Origin: Vibrio splendidus | Lineage (GTDB): Bacteria > Pseudomonadota > Gammaproteobacteria > Enterobacterales > Vibrionaceae | Direction of reading: 5' to 3' | DNA: 64,000 nucleotides | Assembly (NCBI RefSeq): GCF_002873455.1 | Contig: NZ_MCUN01000010.1 | Coordinates: forward strand, 310,001 to 374,000 | Shown: one piece after another, positions 53,236 through 62,900 of the stretch | How positions within the stretch are numbered: position 1 is the stretch's first letter | How the letters are laid out: each line of letters opens with the position of its first letter | Program-made: the position numbers and the translations under genes | Notes under the pieces: model-generated | Seen by the model: the letters and a program-made list of their open reading frames with translations, nothing else | Told to the model about the DNA's origin: nothing | The model's database searches: none

Positions 53236-54301
53236 CGTCTAATACTCCTCGACGAATCTGGTCCTCTTCAATCGATTCAAACAGCGCCTTGAAGTTACCT
53301 TCTCCAAAGCCTTCGTTGCCTTTACGCTGAATGATTTCAAAGAACACAGGCCCGATTACCGTCTGCGTAAAAATTTGCAGCAAAATGCCGTCTTTGGTCG
53401 GTGCGCCATCAATCAGAACGCGCAGGTCGCGCAGCAGATCGGTGTCTTCACCGTGGCCTTTCACACGATCGTCAACTTTCTCATAGTAGGTATCTGGGGT
53501 TGGCATAAAGTCCATGCCACGCTCACGTAAGGTTTTGACCGTTTTGTATATGTCATCCGTTGCGAGTGCGATGTGTTGGATACCTTCGCCGTTGTATTCG
53601 CGAATGAACTCTTCGATTTGTGATTTGTCGTCGGAAGACTCATTGATAGGGATACGGATTTTGCCACACGGTGAGGTCATGGCGCGGCTCACAAGGCCTG
53701 TCAGCTTGCCTTCGATATCGAAGTAGCGAATCTCACGGAAGTTACCAAGACGCTCATAGAACCCAGACCACACATCCATATTGCCTTGCTTAACGTTGTG
53801 CGTGAGGTGGTCGATTTCATACAAGCCAACATTGGCTTCGGCCATACGCTCTTCCGCATCGTCATAGAATCGGAAATCGACGTCATAGATGCTCTGCTTG
53901 CCATAACGATCCACAAAATAGAGCAGGCTCTCACCGATGCCGTAAATAGCCGGAATGCTCAGTTCCATCGGCCCTATTTCTGTTTTGTACTCTTCACCAC
54001 CGCCCTTGAATGCTTGCTCCATGGCAGCCGTTGCTTCGTTGACACGAAAAGCCATGCCGCACACCGATGGCCCATGCACTTTAGCGAACGCTTCCGCTTG
54101 GCTGTGTGGCTGTTCATTAACGATGAAGTTGATGTCACCTTGTCGATACAGCCAAGCCTCTTTTGAGCGGTGCTTGGCGACCTCAGCAAAACCAAGTGAC
54201 ACAAACAGCGCTTTAAGTTGCTCAATTCCCTTGTGGTCAACGGCCGTGTATTCAACAAACTCGAATCCATCCGTGCCAAGCGGGTTGTATGACTCCACCA
54301 T
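53228..54301 (-). CDS. hppD: 4-hydroxyphenylpyruvate dioxygenase
   Basis: A 357-residue VOC-fold dioxygenase with the iron triad H165 (EIDHLTHNV), H243 (GIQHIALATDDI) and E322 (GPVFFEIIQRKG). It converts 4-hydroxyphenylpyruvate, the transamination product of Tyr, to homogentisate. First gene of the operon hppD-hmgA-fah-maiA. A near-perfect TyrR box is 140 bp upstream. Confidence 0.95.
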   Translation of the reverse strand: MVESYNPLGTDGFEFVEYTAVDHKGIEQLKALFVSLGFAEVAKHRSKEAWLYRQGDINFIVNEQPHSQAEAFAKVHGPSVCGMAFRVNEATAAMEQAFKGGGEEYKTEIGPMELSIPAIYGIGESLLYFVDRYGKQSIYDVDFRFYDDAEERMAEANVGLYEIDHLTHNVKQGNMDVWSGFYERLGNFREIRYFDIEGKLTGLVSRAMTSPCGKIRIPINESSDDKSQIEEFIREYNGEGIQHIALATDDIYKTVKTLRERGMDFMPTPDTYYEKVDDRVKGHGEDTDLLRDLRVLIDGAPTKDGILLQIFTQTVIGPVFFEIIQRKGNEGFGEGNFKALFESIEEDQIRRGVLDDA

Positions 54302-54440
54302 GAACTTTCTCCTTGTACCTATTGGTTTTGTATTTATTACGTGGTTGTGTGTTTTTTATCCTTAATTAAATTTGGCCCACAAGCCGACAGATTGGAATGG
54401 ATGGAAGGAAATGGGCAATAACGCTAGAAACCCGTCAAAT

Positions 54441-54458
54441 TGTAAAATATTTGTTACA
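54441..54458. promoter_or_regulatory. TyrR-type box upstream of the tyrosine-degradation operon
   Basis: TGTAAA-ATATTT-GTTACA matches TGTAAA-N6-TTTACA at 11 of 12 fixed positions. The same motif type stands before phhA. The rest of the 54302-54604 gap holds no credible gene. Confidence 0.65.
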
Positions 54459-54604
54459 CACAAACCATCAAGACAAGAAAGTGAGTGCCATCAAGGGATT
54501 GAAAGATGGTGGTTTGATTTACAGCAGAGCAAGAAATGTTATTGAATTGTTACATACATCCTTTTGTCAGCTAAGGTAATAAATCGAACATTAGACTGAT
54601 GATG

Positions 54605-54631
54605 CAAAAAAGCCGCCGTAGTCAGCGGCTT
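54605..54631 (-). terminator. Terminator of the HAD phosphatase gene
   Basis: AAGCCGC / GCGGCTT with 8-nt loop; run of A on the + strand gives the T tract for the minus-strand transcript. Confidence 0.8.
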
Positions 54632-54673
54632 GATGAGTTCTAGAGCGAACCTAATTCGAAGGTAAGATTCTGT

Positions 54674-55333
54674 TTAATCCCAGTCGAGGATCGACCAATT
54701 CGGTTGATCAGCCAGTGCTTTCAAACGCGGGCATGGGTTTACTAGGTAAGCAAAGTCAGCGTGTTCACACAAAGGTAAGTCGTTGATTGAATCCGTATAA
54801 AAGTGAATGTCTGAGTAGTTGGTTTCTTGATTGTCTAACCACTCTTTTAAACGGGTGACTTTACCTTCACGGTAGCTTGGCACACCTGATATTTGAGAAG
54901 TAAAACGGCCTTGGTTTTCAACTAAATCGATACCGAGTGCGTTCTCGATACCAATCTTGCGACCGACCGCTTCCACCAAGAAAGTCACGCTGGCAGAGAT
55001 GATCAACATGTCGATATCATCATTCTCAAGCTGCTCAATCAAAGGTTTCGACTGCTTGAACTGTTTAGGCAAAATATGCTGTTCAACACACTCTTCGACC
55101 AATGCGGTGACTTGCTCTATTGGCATACCGGCCAAAGGCTGCATGGAAAACGTGAGGTAATCTTCCATGTTCAGTTTGCCTTCCGAATACAGGCCCATTA
55201 AGCGCTTATCTTCTTCAATAAAGTTGGGCGCAGTGGCAATGCCCTTTTCAACCAAGAACGCATTCCAGAGCATCGCTGCATCGGCATTGATCAGCGTTTC
55301 ATCCATATCAAATACATACAAAGGTTTGAACAT
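54674..55333 (-). CDS. HAD-IB family phosphatase (SerB-like)
   Basis: A 219-residue haloacid-dehalogenase-type hydrolase: motif I VFDMDETL (nucleophile Asp and acid Asp), motif II in MLIISASVTFLV, motif III Lys in YREGKVTRL, and motif IV YTDSINDLPL. The subfamily dephosphorylates phosphoserine or small phosphate esters; the Glu after DMD (usually Gly/Ser) is a small oddity. Substrate unknown. Single gene with its own terminator. Confidence 0.85.
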   Translation of the reverse strand: MFKPLYVFDMDETLINADAAMLWNAFLVEKGIATAPNFIEEDKRLMGLYSEGKLNMEDYLTFSMQPLAGMPIEQVTALVEECVEQHILPKQFKQSKPLIEQLENDDIDMLIISASVTFLVEAVGRKIGIENALGIDLVENQGRFTSQISGVPSYREGKVTRLKEWLDNQETNYSDIHFYTDSINDLPLCEHADFAYLVNPCPRLKALADQPNWSILDWD

Positions 55334-55550
55334 CTTAGGCTCTCACGGGTTGAATTTCGTTCAGGTTAAATAGCAGTTCAAGTTGGCTGCATGCTATAAC
55401 GGAATTGTGACAGTTAAAGCGTATTTTCGTGGCAGTTGTGTTTCACACTAATGACAATCGCCCCATGCTTATTTTTTAAGTACAACAGCTTATGGATTCG
55501 ATCGATATTGATAAGCGATGCATTAACTAACCAAACCTTAAGTAGCTAGA

Positions 55551-55583
55551 AAAAGAACTCCGACTGATTCAGTCGGAGTTCTT
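55551..55583 (-). terminator. Terminator of the hybrid kinase gene
   Basis: GAACTCCGAC-TGATTCA-GTCGGAGTTC, perfect stem, with AAAA upstream on the + strand (T tract on the transcript). Rest of the 55334-55624 gap shows nothing notable. Confidence 0.88.
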
Positions 55584-55624
55584 ATTGGTTGGGTATGCTT
55601 TAGCGAGACATCAGTTAAATGAAC

Positions 55625-58051
55625 CTAAACTATTTTCTGCTCATGCTCCTTACTTAACTCTGTCTCTTTCGACAAGAAACTGGCAACAATCTCTCTCAGT
55701 TTCCCTTGATTAACTGGCTTTGGTAAAAACTCATCCATACCGACATCGAAACACAAGTGTTTGTCTCGCTGTACGACGTTGGCCGTCAGCGCAACGATTG
55801 GAATTTGCTTTGAAGAGCCCGCTTCAATCGCTCTGATCTGTTTAGTCGCTTCGAAGCCATCGAGAACCGGCATCTGGCAATCCATGAAAATCATCACGTA
55901 TTCGTTAGACTTGAATTTCTCGACACCAATCTCACCGTTGTCGGCAATATCAACCTCAAACCCCAACTTCTTGAGCATCATCTTGGCGACTTGTTGATTC
56001 ACTCTAGAATCTTCAACAACCAAGACCTTGCCACTAAACGCAGCAGCCACTGATTTTAGCTCTCCTTTAGCTTGATCTTGTTCATCTGTTGGTGTGGTTT
56101 TAACAGAGGCCGTTGATGTAGCTTCAGCAGAACCCGCTAGTTTGGTTAATGGTACTGGTTCATTGTCTTTGAACGCGACCTCACCTCTGTTTGGATAGGT
56201 AAAGTTTGAGGTATCCGCTGCTCTCGCGAGGACTTCACTCAACGTCCATTTAAGCTGGTTATCTTGATAAGGACGAGCTATATAAGCAACAAAACCCACT
56301 TGTTTAGCACGCACTTCATCTTGTTTTCGTGGGTCGGCGGAGATCATCACTAGCTTGGGACAAGCTTTGTCAAAACGCTCAATCAAGCTTCTTGCTAACT
56401 GGAATCCGTCAATAGACGGCATGACTTTATCAATCAGCACCAGATCATAAGGCGATGACTTCGCGACAGACTCCGAAACAAGCTCTAACGCCTGGATGGC
56501 GGTTTCACAACACTCTGACTTAACGCCGAATGATTGAAGTTGTGTTGAGGTAATACGCATGTTCAGTTGACTATCATCAACCAGAAGCACCGAGACTTTA
56601 TTAAAATCGATATTGCTCTCGTCAACGTCCAAGCTCGGGTCAAAGTCAGCGGTAAAGTAGAATGAACTCCCCTTGCCTACGACACTGGTTAGCTCAAGCT
56701 TACTGCCCATTAAAGTCACGATCTTATCGCATATTGTTAGACCAAGCCCTGTGCCTCCGTAAATACGGGTGGTGCTGCCGTCGGCTTGTTGAAATTTATC
56801 GAACACCGATTGTTGCTTGTCTTCCGCAATACCGATACCACTGTCGGTAACCTCAAATTTCACTCTTAGTTTTTGTTCCGGCTCTATGATGTCTTCCAAG
56901 CGAAGTGAGAGCGTAACATGGCCATGCTCGGTAAATTTGATGGCGTTGCCGACTAGGTTATTCAGCACTTGTCTTAGCTGGGTCCCATCGCCAATAACCA
57001 TGGTTGGGATCTTAGGATCAATCGCCAGTTGGAATCTGAGCCCTTTCTGTTCGGCTTTAACTCTGAAAGTCGACTCTACATCTGCAGCAATGCCCATCAT
57101 TTTCATGGGTTCTTGCTGAAGTTCTAAACGCCCCGCCTCAATCTTCGAGTAGTCGAGAATGTCATTGATTAAGTCGAGTAGAGTAAGCGAAGAGGTATTG
57201 AGCATATCGACATACTCTTTTTGCTCTTTCGGCATATCCATTTCAGAGAGCAAAGACGACAGCCCGATAATCCCGTTCATTGGGGTGCGGATTTCGTGGC
57301 TCATGTTGGCAAGAAATTCACTTTTGTTGTGGTTGGCAACCTCAGCGACATCTTTGGCTTTTTCTAGTTCTTGGTATTGTTGGCGAATACGTTCGACAGA
57401 CTGGTTGTAGCTACTCTCTAGCGTTGAGATTTCGTCTCTGTATGTAGAGTCGGTTGGCGTTATGAAGCGCGGTTTGTTGTCTTCGGCTTGTTGTTGGTTG
57501 ATCTGGGAAGACATAGTCATTAAACGTTTGACCACAAGGCGATAGACGATCGTTAAACACACCAGAGACAGTAAGAATATTTTAACGGCTTCGAAGCCGA
57601 GCAATAGTAGAACTCGCTCTTCAAAGTCATTGAGGATCATACTCAAATCAGATTGCACCGTGAGCGTCGCCAATGGGAAATCTGTGCCCCCCATCTGGTG
57701 CACCATTTCCCAAGACTGGGAATAAGACTGACCTGAAGTCTTTTGACCTAATTCTAGAATTATTTCATCGGGACTTTCGATAAGAAGGTAACTAACAGAG
57801 GGTAAACGAGAGATGCCTTCGGCTTGCACAAACAGTTGCTCTCGATCTTCAACCCACAAGCTGGACGTTAACCCCGAAAGATAGCCAGCCTTAACCTGTT
57901 CGATCTGAGAACTGATAAAAGAAACTCGACTTTGGTACTCCACATACAACCCTAGACCTGTCACTATAACTGTGAATAAGGTGCTGATTGCTATTATAAT
58001 CCCGATCAACTGTCGGGAGAGTCCAATATAGCGTTTTCCTTTTGTCACCAT
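55625..58051 (-). CDS. Hybrid sensor histidine kinase with two receiver domains
   Basis: About 808 residues from ATG 58051. Membrane helices at about 15-38 and 148-172 flank a periplasmic sensor loop of some 110 residues. Then come a HAMP-like linker, HisKA with H in [15 protein letters not shown] (about 250-260), an ATPase domain with [11 protein letters not shown] and [14 protein letters not shown], and two receivers: REC1 with [17 protein letters not shown]2 with [17 protein letters not shown]. There is no Hpt domain, so phosphate must pass to a separate protein. It is divergent, 88 bp apart, from a periplasmic binding protein that may share its signal. Confidence 0.88.
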   Translation of the reverse strand: MVTKGKRYIGLSRQLIGIIIAISTLFTVIVTGLGLYVEYQSRVSFISSQIEQVKAGYLSGLTSSLWVEDREQLFVQAEGISRLPSVSYLLIESPDEIILELGQKTSGQSYSQSWEMVHQMGGTDFPLATLTVQSDLSMILNDFEERVLLLLGFEAVKIFLLSLVCLTIVYRLVVKRLMTMSSQINQQQAEDNKPRFITPTDSTYRDEISTLESSYNQSVERIRQQYQELEKAKDVAEVANHNKSEFLANMSHEIRTPMNGIIGLSSLLSEMDMPKEQKEYVDMLNTSSLTLLDLINDILDYSKIEAGRLELQQEPMKMMGIAADVESTFRVKAEQKGLRFQLAIDPKIPTMVIGDGTQLRQVLNNLVGNAIKFTEHGHVTLSLRLEDIIEPEQKLRVKFEVTDSGIGIAEDKQQSVFDKFQQADGSTTRIYGGTGLGLTICDKIVTLMGSKLELTSVVGKGSSFYFTADFDPSLDVDESNIDFNKVSVLLVDDSQLNMRITSTQLQSFGVKSECCETAIQALELVSESVAKSSPYDLVLIDKVMPSIDGFQLARSLIERFDKACPKLVMISADPRKQDEVRAKQVGFVAYIARPYQDNQLKWTLSEVLARAADTSNFTYPNRGEVAFKDNEPVPLTKLAGSAEATSTASVKTTPTDEQDQAKGELKSVAAAFSGKVLVVEDSRVNQQVAKMMLKKLGFEVDIADNGEIGVEKFKSNEYVMIFMDCQMPVLDGFEATKQIRAIEAGSSKQIPIVALTANVVQRDKHLCFDVGMDEFLPKPVNQGKLREIVASFLSKETELSKEHEQKIV

Positions 58052-58139
58052 ACACAAATTACCATTATTGTTATCCTAGCAAACTACAATTACTCAACTA
58101 GTATAATAGTAGTCATTCATCAAATAACTAGGGAAGGTT

Positions 58140-58898
58140 ATGAAAAAACATCTTATATTTGCATCCATAGTCAGTTTGTTTTCAAGCAGTTATGCTTTTG
58201 CAAGCGAACCTGTTCACTACTACATTATTGCGAGCCAAGCGCAACCTTTTCAGATCGAAACTGATGGGTCATCTCACAGAGGAATGGTTTCGGATATTGT
58301 TGAGGCCGTATTTGATGACAGCCAATACGAGATCGACTACCACACCTACCCTTTCAACCGCATGATTGACAAGCTCGACGCGAGAGAGAATCCAAACTGG
58401 GTAACTTACGGAAGCCCTAGTTGGGGAAATATCCAATCTGTAAACCTGTCTAAAGATCCGATTTACAATGTAAAACACGTGTTACTCAGCAGCGGTAAGG
58501 CACCATTTGAGTTCAATACTATCGACGATTTAAAAGGAAAAGCGGTGGTCTTGCTGGTGGGGTTCGAATATCCAAACCTAGATCCTTACATCAAACAAGG
58601 CAAGCTCAATGAGATTCGAGTTAAAGATTACAGCGCGGCTTTTCGTGTGTTAAACCGAACGCCAGGTGATACCGTTTTTGTTGAGATGGAATCGAGAATC
58701 AAATACAACCTAAACGAGCAGAAGTTAAGTATTGATGATTACCAGATGCAAGAGTTTGGTTCAGTGATCAATAACTACCCTATCCATTTAGCATTTGACC
58801 CTGAGATGGACCCTAAGCTCCAAAGCTTCATCGACCAGCGTCTCGACCAAATGAAAGATGATGGGCAACTTGATGACATCGTAAAAGGATACTTATAG
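58140..58898 (+). CDS. Periplasmic solute-binding protein, family 3
   Basis: A 252-residue exported protein (signal peptide about 1-21, ending SYAFA) with the type II periplasmic-binding fold: GMVSDIVEAVFDDSQYEIDYHTYPFNRMIDKLD in lobe 1 and a C-terminal YL-rich QLDDIVKGYL. The family binds amino acids or related small ligands. There are no permease or ATPase genes nearby, and the divergent gene encodes a hybrid kinase, so it may serve as its ligand sensor instead of transport. This is inference. Confidence 0.75.
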   Translation: MKKHLIFASIVSLFSSSYAFASEPVHYYIIASQAQPFQIETDGSSHRGMVSDIVEAVFDDSQYEIDYHTYPFNRMIDKLDARENPNWVTYGSPSWGNIQSVNLSKDPIYNVKHVLLSSGKAPFEFNTIDDLKGKAVVLLVGFEYPNLDPYIKQGKLNEIRVKDYSAAFRVLNRTPGDTVFVEMESRIKYNLNEQKLSIDDYQMQEFGSVINNYPIHLAFDPEMDPKLQSFIDQRLDQMKDDGQLDDIVKGYL

Positions 58899-59000
58899 CC
58901 CTTTGGTTTATCTGTAAAGCGAGTTTATCTGTAAAAGCGCCTAGCTGACGCTGTAAAGCACTTTACTACTCTTAGTCACCCCTTGCTCAACTTGCAACGA

Positions 59001-59062
59001 AAAGGCCGTTCTGCTCTGCTTAGACTAGACTAACTTAATACTAAATTGCAGAGCGGCCTTTC
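59001..59062. terminator. Long hairpin between convergent genes
   Basis: AAAGGCCG..CTGC (59001-59014) pairs with GCAG..CGGCCTTT (59048-59061); loop of 33 nt. Confidence 0.7.
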
Positions 59063-59121
59063 AAATTAAGCATTTAAAGAAACTGTCTTTTAACTCGCTC
59101 TCGAGAAGTTAATGTGAAAGG

Positions 59122-59607
59122 TTAATGCGAAGTAATCAAATGCAACTGTTGATTACGAAGTTGTTGTCGCACAGTCATCAAAATCTCTCCTAAGCGATTC
59201 TCACCAGTACCATCCCCCCCATCGCCCCAAAAATTATCTTTGTGAGAATGCTCTTTGATCACCGAATCACCAGTATTGGTTAGAAACAAAGCAAACTTCG
59301 GGTTCTGGCGGAACTTCTCAGTCACAATAAATTGCATCACTTCAACACGAATGTCATACCAATCAGCACGCACTTGGTCTTCGTAATCACGACTTAAAGA
59401 GAACGCTTCAGCAGGAGTACTGGCTTCGAGAATAGTGTTGCGCAGCGCTTGAGAGGCAAACTTCATCGCTTGATAATAATGCTCGCTGGTTGCCCAAATT
59501 TTATCGTCAACCTTGATGGGGCAAGCTGCAAAATTTGATAGGTATCCGTTTGGATCTTCAGGTTCATAAAACAGCACTTCTTTGGCTTTAGCCACAGAAT
59601 TAGACAT
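59122..59607 (-). CDS. NADAR/YbiA-family protein
   Basis: A 161-residue protein from ATG 59607 with family blocks NGYLSNFAACPI, WATSEHYYQAMKF, RADWYDIRVEVM and NFWGDGGDGTGENRLGE. YbiA-type proteins have N-glycosidase activity on unstable riboflavin-pathway intermediates, and NADAR domains more broadly remove ADP-ribose from guanine. Which activity this one has cannot be told. The upstream open frame is unlikely to be coding. Confidence 0.85.
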   Translation of the reverse strand: MSNSVAKAKEVLFYEPEDPNGYLSNFAACPIKVDDKIWATSEHYYQAMKFASQALRNTILEASTPAEAFSLSRDYEDQVRADWYDIRVEVMQFIVTEKFRQNPKFALFLTNTGDSVIKEHSHKDNFWGDGGDGTGENRLGEILMTVRQQLRNQQLHLITSH

Positions 59608-59832
59608 AGCCTTCTCCTTACCCACGACATCGCATATTTTTGCTTTAACTTTAAAATTAGTGGCGTTGCATATTGCTGTCAAACAACTTAGTTCAAGAGT
59701 ATGCCATGAGCATGCTTTTAGACGAGAGCAGGTAATGTAGAAGAGAAGCAATAGGTTTAAATGGTGGGAGACAAGGATCATTATTTACTTATAAAAAGCA
59801 CACTGTCCTTTTAAAAAAGACATATAAATCAA

Positions 59833-59853
59833 AGGGTGGCGATGTGCCACCCT
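59833..59853 (-). terminator. Terminator of small-protein gene
   Basis: AGGGTGGC-GATGT-GCCACCCT, perfect 8-bp stem. Confidence 0.65.
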
Positions 59854-59873
59854 CTTAAATGCAATAGAGGTTC

Positions 59874-60068
59874 TTAGTGAATAAGACCTAGTTCCCTCGC
59901 TTCTTCCAGACTAAAACCGCTTTCTCTAATTTCTCTTAGAGCTTCAATACGACGACGAGCTTCAGCAGACTTCATTTTCTTTTCTGGTTTGAAAGATACT
60001 TCTTCTTCAGCATCCCACTTGTTTGCAATATTTGTCATTTCATCATGGTTGATAGAATTAATGGACAT
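59874..60068 (-). CDS. Small acidic/basic helical protein, unknown
   Basis: A 64-residue soluble protein from ATG 60068 (GGAGGA-type SD: GAGGAAAAC upstream). The C-terminal half AEARRRIEALREIRESGF is a charged helix ending in SLEEARELGLIH. Similar charged small proteins occur near vibrio envelope and regulatory genes, but no family could be fixed. No signal peptide or membrane segment. Confidence 0.5.
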   Translation of the reverse strand: MSINSINHDEMTNIANKWDAEEEVSFKPEKKMKSAEARRRIEALREIRESGFSLEEARELGLIH

Positions 60069-60391
60069 GTTTTCCTCCGAAAAGCACCATGTAATGGACA
60101 GGTAATCTGTAGCAAATGCTCTTTCACTTGTTAAGAAATTCTGTACCGAAATGTGATGATTCCGACGCTTCACAAAGCTAATTAATAAATGCCTCATTTA
60201 AACTTTGCCAAAGCCATTTTCTGCAATTACATTTACAAGATTCCCCATAAGAAATGTGGTTTGATCCACCTCTCATTTTCCCCGTTCTCATTTATTGTTT
60301 CCCACTGAAACTTCGTGAAATAACTCAAGATAAATTTCGAGGCACTTCATTCTTTTTGTGCTCATCGCTTTCACTAAATTCACTTCAAGTT

Positions 60392-60410
60392 AATGATAAT
60401 GGTTATCAAT
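60392..60410. promoter_or_regulatory. Fur box before the Opp/Dpp-type ATPase operon
   Basis: AATGATAATGGTTATCAAT is a near-palindromic 19-mer (TGATAA-TGG-TTATCA) that fits the Vibrio Fur consensus. It ends 20 bp before the ATG, so binding would block transcription under iron-replete conditions. The rest of 60069-60391 contains no gene. Confidence 0.65.
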
Positions 60411-60430
60411 ATCATAACTGAGTATTTATC

Positions 60431-61255
60431 ATGTCTAGGGAAAATTCAGATAAACCACTTCTCGAAGTGAAGAATCTATGTGTCGATTACATCACCGATG
60501 ACGGTGATTTTAATGCCGTAAAATCCGTAAGCTTCAGCATAGGCCAAGGCGAGATTTTTGGCTTAGCCGGAGAATCAGGCTGTGGCAAAAGCACCATCGC
60601 ATTTGCCATTAACCGCCTGCATAAGCCGCCCGCTTTCATCTCTGGAGGCCAGATACTATTTGATGGGCAAAACCTGTTGAGCTTATCGGACAGCCACTTG
60701 AACACCTTGCGCTGGAGCGAAATCGCCATGGTGTTCCAAAGTGCGATGAACTCGCTCAATCCCGTACTCACCATTCAAGAGCAGTTTGCTGATGTTTTGC
60801 GTCACCATAAAGGAATGACCAACGAACAAGCCAAAAACCGCTCAGAGAAGCTCCTCGACCTTGTCAATATCCCGCGCCACCGCCTAACCGAGTACCCGCA
60901 TCAGTTTAGCGGAGGGATGCGTCAACGCTTAGTCATCGCCATCGCGCTCGCCCTCAATCCCAAATTGATCATTATGGACGAGCCAACAACGGCGCTTGAT
61001 GTGGTTGTACAACGCGAAATTCTGCAGCAAATACACCAACTCAGAGAAGAGTTTGGTTTCTCGATATTGTTCATTACCCACGACCTCGCACTAATGAGCC
61101 AGTTATGTGACCGCATTGCCATCATGCGCCACGGCCAGATCGTTGAAATCAACCAAGCCTATGAGATTCGCAACAACCCTCAGCACTCCTACACCCAAAA
61201 GCTATGGAGTTCTTTCCCTAACATTCACGAACATGCGCACACGACTGCGTGCTAG
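60431..61255 (+). CDS. Oligopeptide/siderophore-type ABC transporter ATPase (OppD/DppD class)
   Basis: A 274-residue nucleotide-binding subunit with Walker A GESGCGKST, signature FSGGMRQRLVIAIALAL, Walker B LIIMDEPTTALD and the C-terminal NNPQHSYTQKLW typical of the oligopeptide class. It works as a heterodimer with the next gene product. A Fur box directly upstream suggests a role in iron or siderophore-related uptake. No SD is evident before ATG 60431. Unusually, there is no permease or binding-protein gene beside it. Confidence 0.82.
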   Translation: MSRENSDKPLLEVKNLCVDYITDDGDFNAVKSVSFSIGQGEIFGLAGESGCGKSTIAFAINRLHKPPAFISGGQILFDGQNLLSLSDSHLNTLRWSEIAMVFQSAMNSLNPVLTIQEQFADVLRHHKGMTNEQAKNRSEKLLDLVNIPRHRLTEYPHQFSGGMRQRLVIAIALALNPKLIIMDEPTTALDVVVQREILQQIHQLREEFGFSILFITHDLALMSQLCDRIAIMRHGQIVEINQAYEIRNNPQHSYTQKLWSSFPNIHEHAHTTAC

Positions 61256-61264
61256 GAGAGCTCT

Positions 61265-62197
61265 ATGTCACAACCTATTTTTCAAGTAAAAAACCTCGTT
61301 AAAGAGTTCACCGTTGGCGGTGGATTTGGTAAAGAAGAAATTTTCAGAGCATTGCATGGGGTGAGTTTTGATTTGCATGCCGGTAAAACACTGGCACTGG
61401 TTGGAGAATCAGGTTGCGGAAAAAGCACCTGCGCCCGATTGATGACCAAGGTTTACCCGCCGACAGAGGGAGAGATACTGTTCAATGGCAGAGACATCTC
61501 TACCCTAAAAAGCCGTAAAGATATCTTGGATTACCGTAGTCGCGTACAAATGATATTTCAAGACCCATTTGGCTCACTTAATCCAACCCACACCATTGAG
61601 CACCACTTAACGCGCCCGCTTAAAATCCATAATCAAGTTGCCACGAAACAAGCTCTAACAGAGCGTCTCAAAGAGTTATTAACGCTGGTGGAGTTACCCA
61701 TCGAAACTCTCGCCAAGTACCCTCACGAGCTTAGTGGTGGCCAAAGGCAGCGGGTTAACCTAGCAAGAGCACTCGCGGTTGGCGCCGAGGTTATTCTTGC
61801 TGATGAACCGACCTCAATGTTGGACGTTTCTATTCGACTTGGTGTGTTAAACCTCATGCAAAAAATGAAGAAAGAGTTGGGGATTGGCTTTTTGTACATA
61901 ACCCATGATCTCGCCACTGCACACTATATCGCGGAAGAGACAGCGGTAATGTACAAAGGGCAGATCGTTGAGTGGGGATCAACCCAGTCGATCTTAACCA
62001 ACCCACAACACCCGTACACCAAGTTATTGATCTCTGCAGTGCCCGACCCCGATCTGCCATTTGGCGAACTGGTCAAAAATGAGCCAAACTATTCAGTGGA
62101 CGCTGATCGTATTCGAGAGCAAAGCAGTGAAATTCAGCATGAAGTCAAGAAAGTTGCTGATAATCACTATGTAAAACAGTGGGATAACGTTGCATGA
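61265..62197 (+). CDS. Oligopeptide/siderophore-type ABC transporter ATPase (OppF/DppF class)
   Basis: A 310-residue subunit with Walker A GESGCGKST, LSGGQRQRVNLARALA, Walker B VILADEPTSMLDVS and NPQHPYTKLLISAVPDPD (oligopeptide C-terminal motif). The last 45 residues are an extra polar tail. It starts 9 nt after the first ATPase with GGAGAG as SD. Together they form the cytoplasmic engine of a Dpp/Opp/nickel-type importer whose permeases must lie elsewhere. Confidence 0.84.
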   Translation: MSQPIFQVKNLVKEFTVGGGFGKEEIFRALHGVSFDLHAGKTLALVGESGCGKSTCARLMTKVYPPTEGEILFNGRDISTLKSRKDILDYRSRVQMIFQDPFGSLNPTHTIEHHLTRPLKIHNQVATKQALTERLKELLTLVELPIETLAKYPHELSGGQRQRVNLARALAVGAEVILADEPTSMLDVSIRLGVLNLMQKMKKELGIGFLYITHDLATAHYIAEETAVMYKGQIVEWGSTQSILTNPQHPYTKLLISAVPDPDLPFGELVKNEPNYSVDADRIREQSSEIQHEVKKVADNHYVKQWDNVA

Positions 62198-62739
62198 ATG
62201 AACTAGATACTTGGTTAGAGCGGATCGGTAATTGGTACAAAGACCGAAAGCATGATCAAGTGGAACAGTTAGAATCTTTGATCTTAACGCCTCCAGATGC
62301 ACTCTGGGGGCCAATGATCACAAATGAACAGAGCAAAGGCATTGCGTGTTGGCTTGATGGATGCCTGAGAATCTTTACGTTTTATCGATATAAAGACGTA
62401 ACGCCAACGACATCAACAAAGCTTGCAGCATCAAGCTCATCATCGCTCTCAAACGAGGCTGGTGGCTCGCACTATCAAGAAAAGGCCTATCAATACCTGA
62501 TGTTTGCCTATAGCAAGCTGCAAGCCGTGTCATGCGACCTAAAATCAGAGCCTGACTTGCAAGAGTGGTGTACGCAGCGGCTCCAGCATTTATGTGTACT
62601 GGCTTTAGAATTTACTAACCAACAACAAGAACCGCGTTGGAAGGAAGAATCAGAAAAACTGATCGAATCGCATGTGCGTTTTATGGCAAGCCAACACCAG
62701 AACGATGATCAAGGTGCAGCTCTACGTCAACTCCACTGA
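62194..62739 (+). CDS. Unknown protein of the Fur-boxed ABC operon
   Basis: A 181-residue, largely helical soluble protein, starting in the ATGA overlap with the second ATPase, so translationally coupled. N-terminal helix NELDTWLERIGNWYKDRKHD, a Ser-rich low-complexity patch (SSSSSL, about 81-86), four Cys residues spread over the sequence, and no signal or membrane segment. No family recognised. Its 3' end overlaps the GATC-rich stretch. Confidence 0.6.
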   Translation: MNELDTWLERIGNWYKDRKHDQVEQLESLILTPPDALWGPMITNEQSKGIACWLDGCLRIFTFYRYKDVTPTTSTKLAASSSSSLSNEAGGSHYQEKAYQYLMFAYSKLQAVSCDLKSEPDLQEWCTQRLQHLCVLALEFTNQQQEPRWKEESEKLIESHVRFMASQHQNDDQGAALRQLH

Positions 62740-62862
62740 TCCACCCAACGGTTTAACCCTGATCGATCAAACACCAAAGCAGAATCCCTTCACAAATAGG
62801 ATCCGTGAAAAACACGATCTAACCTTGATCATGCTTCAGGGCTAGCAGTTACGATCAATGCG
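62701..62862. promoter_or_regulatory. GATC-rich cluster downstream of rctB (possible RctB/Dam sites)
   Basis: Eight GATC sites in about 150 bp (62707, 62738, 62761, 62765, 62800, 62816, 62827, 62853); chance expectation is below one. Several are in an iteron-like setting: ATGATCAAGG (62705), CGATCAAAC (62764), TTGATCATGC (62825), CGATCAATG (62852). RctB binds Dam-methylated 12-mers with a central GATC; this array is a candidate regulatory or titration site, not proven. It lies in the gap 62740-63151. Confidence 0.45.
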
Positions 62863-62900
62863 TAAGTTATTGAATTTTAATTATTATGCGGATTTCAGGC

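Noticed and set aside
54397..54579. 60-residue ORF upstream of hppD
   Set aside because: Overlaps the TyrR box and promoter area, has no SD and no known features.
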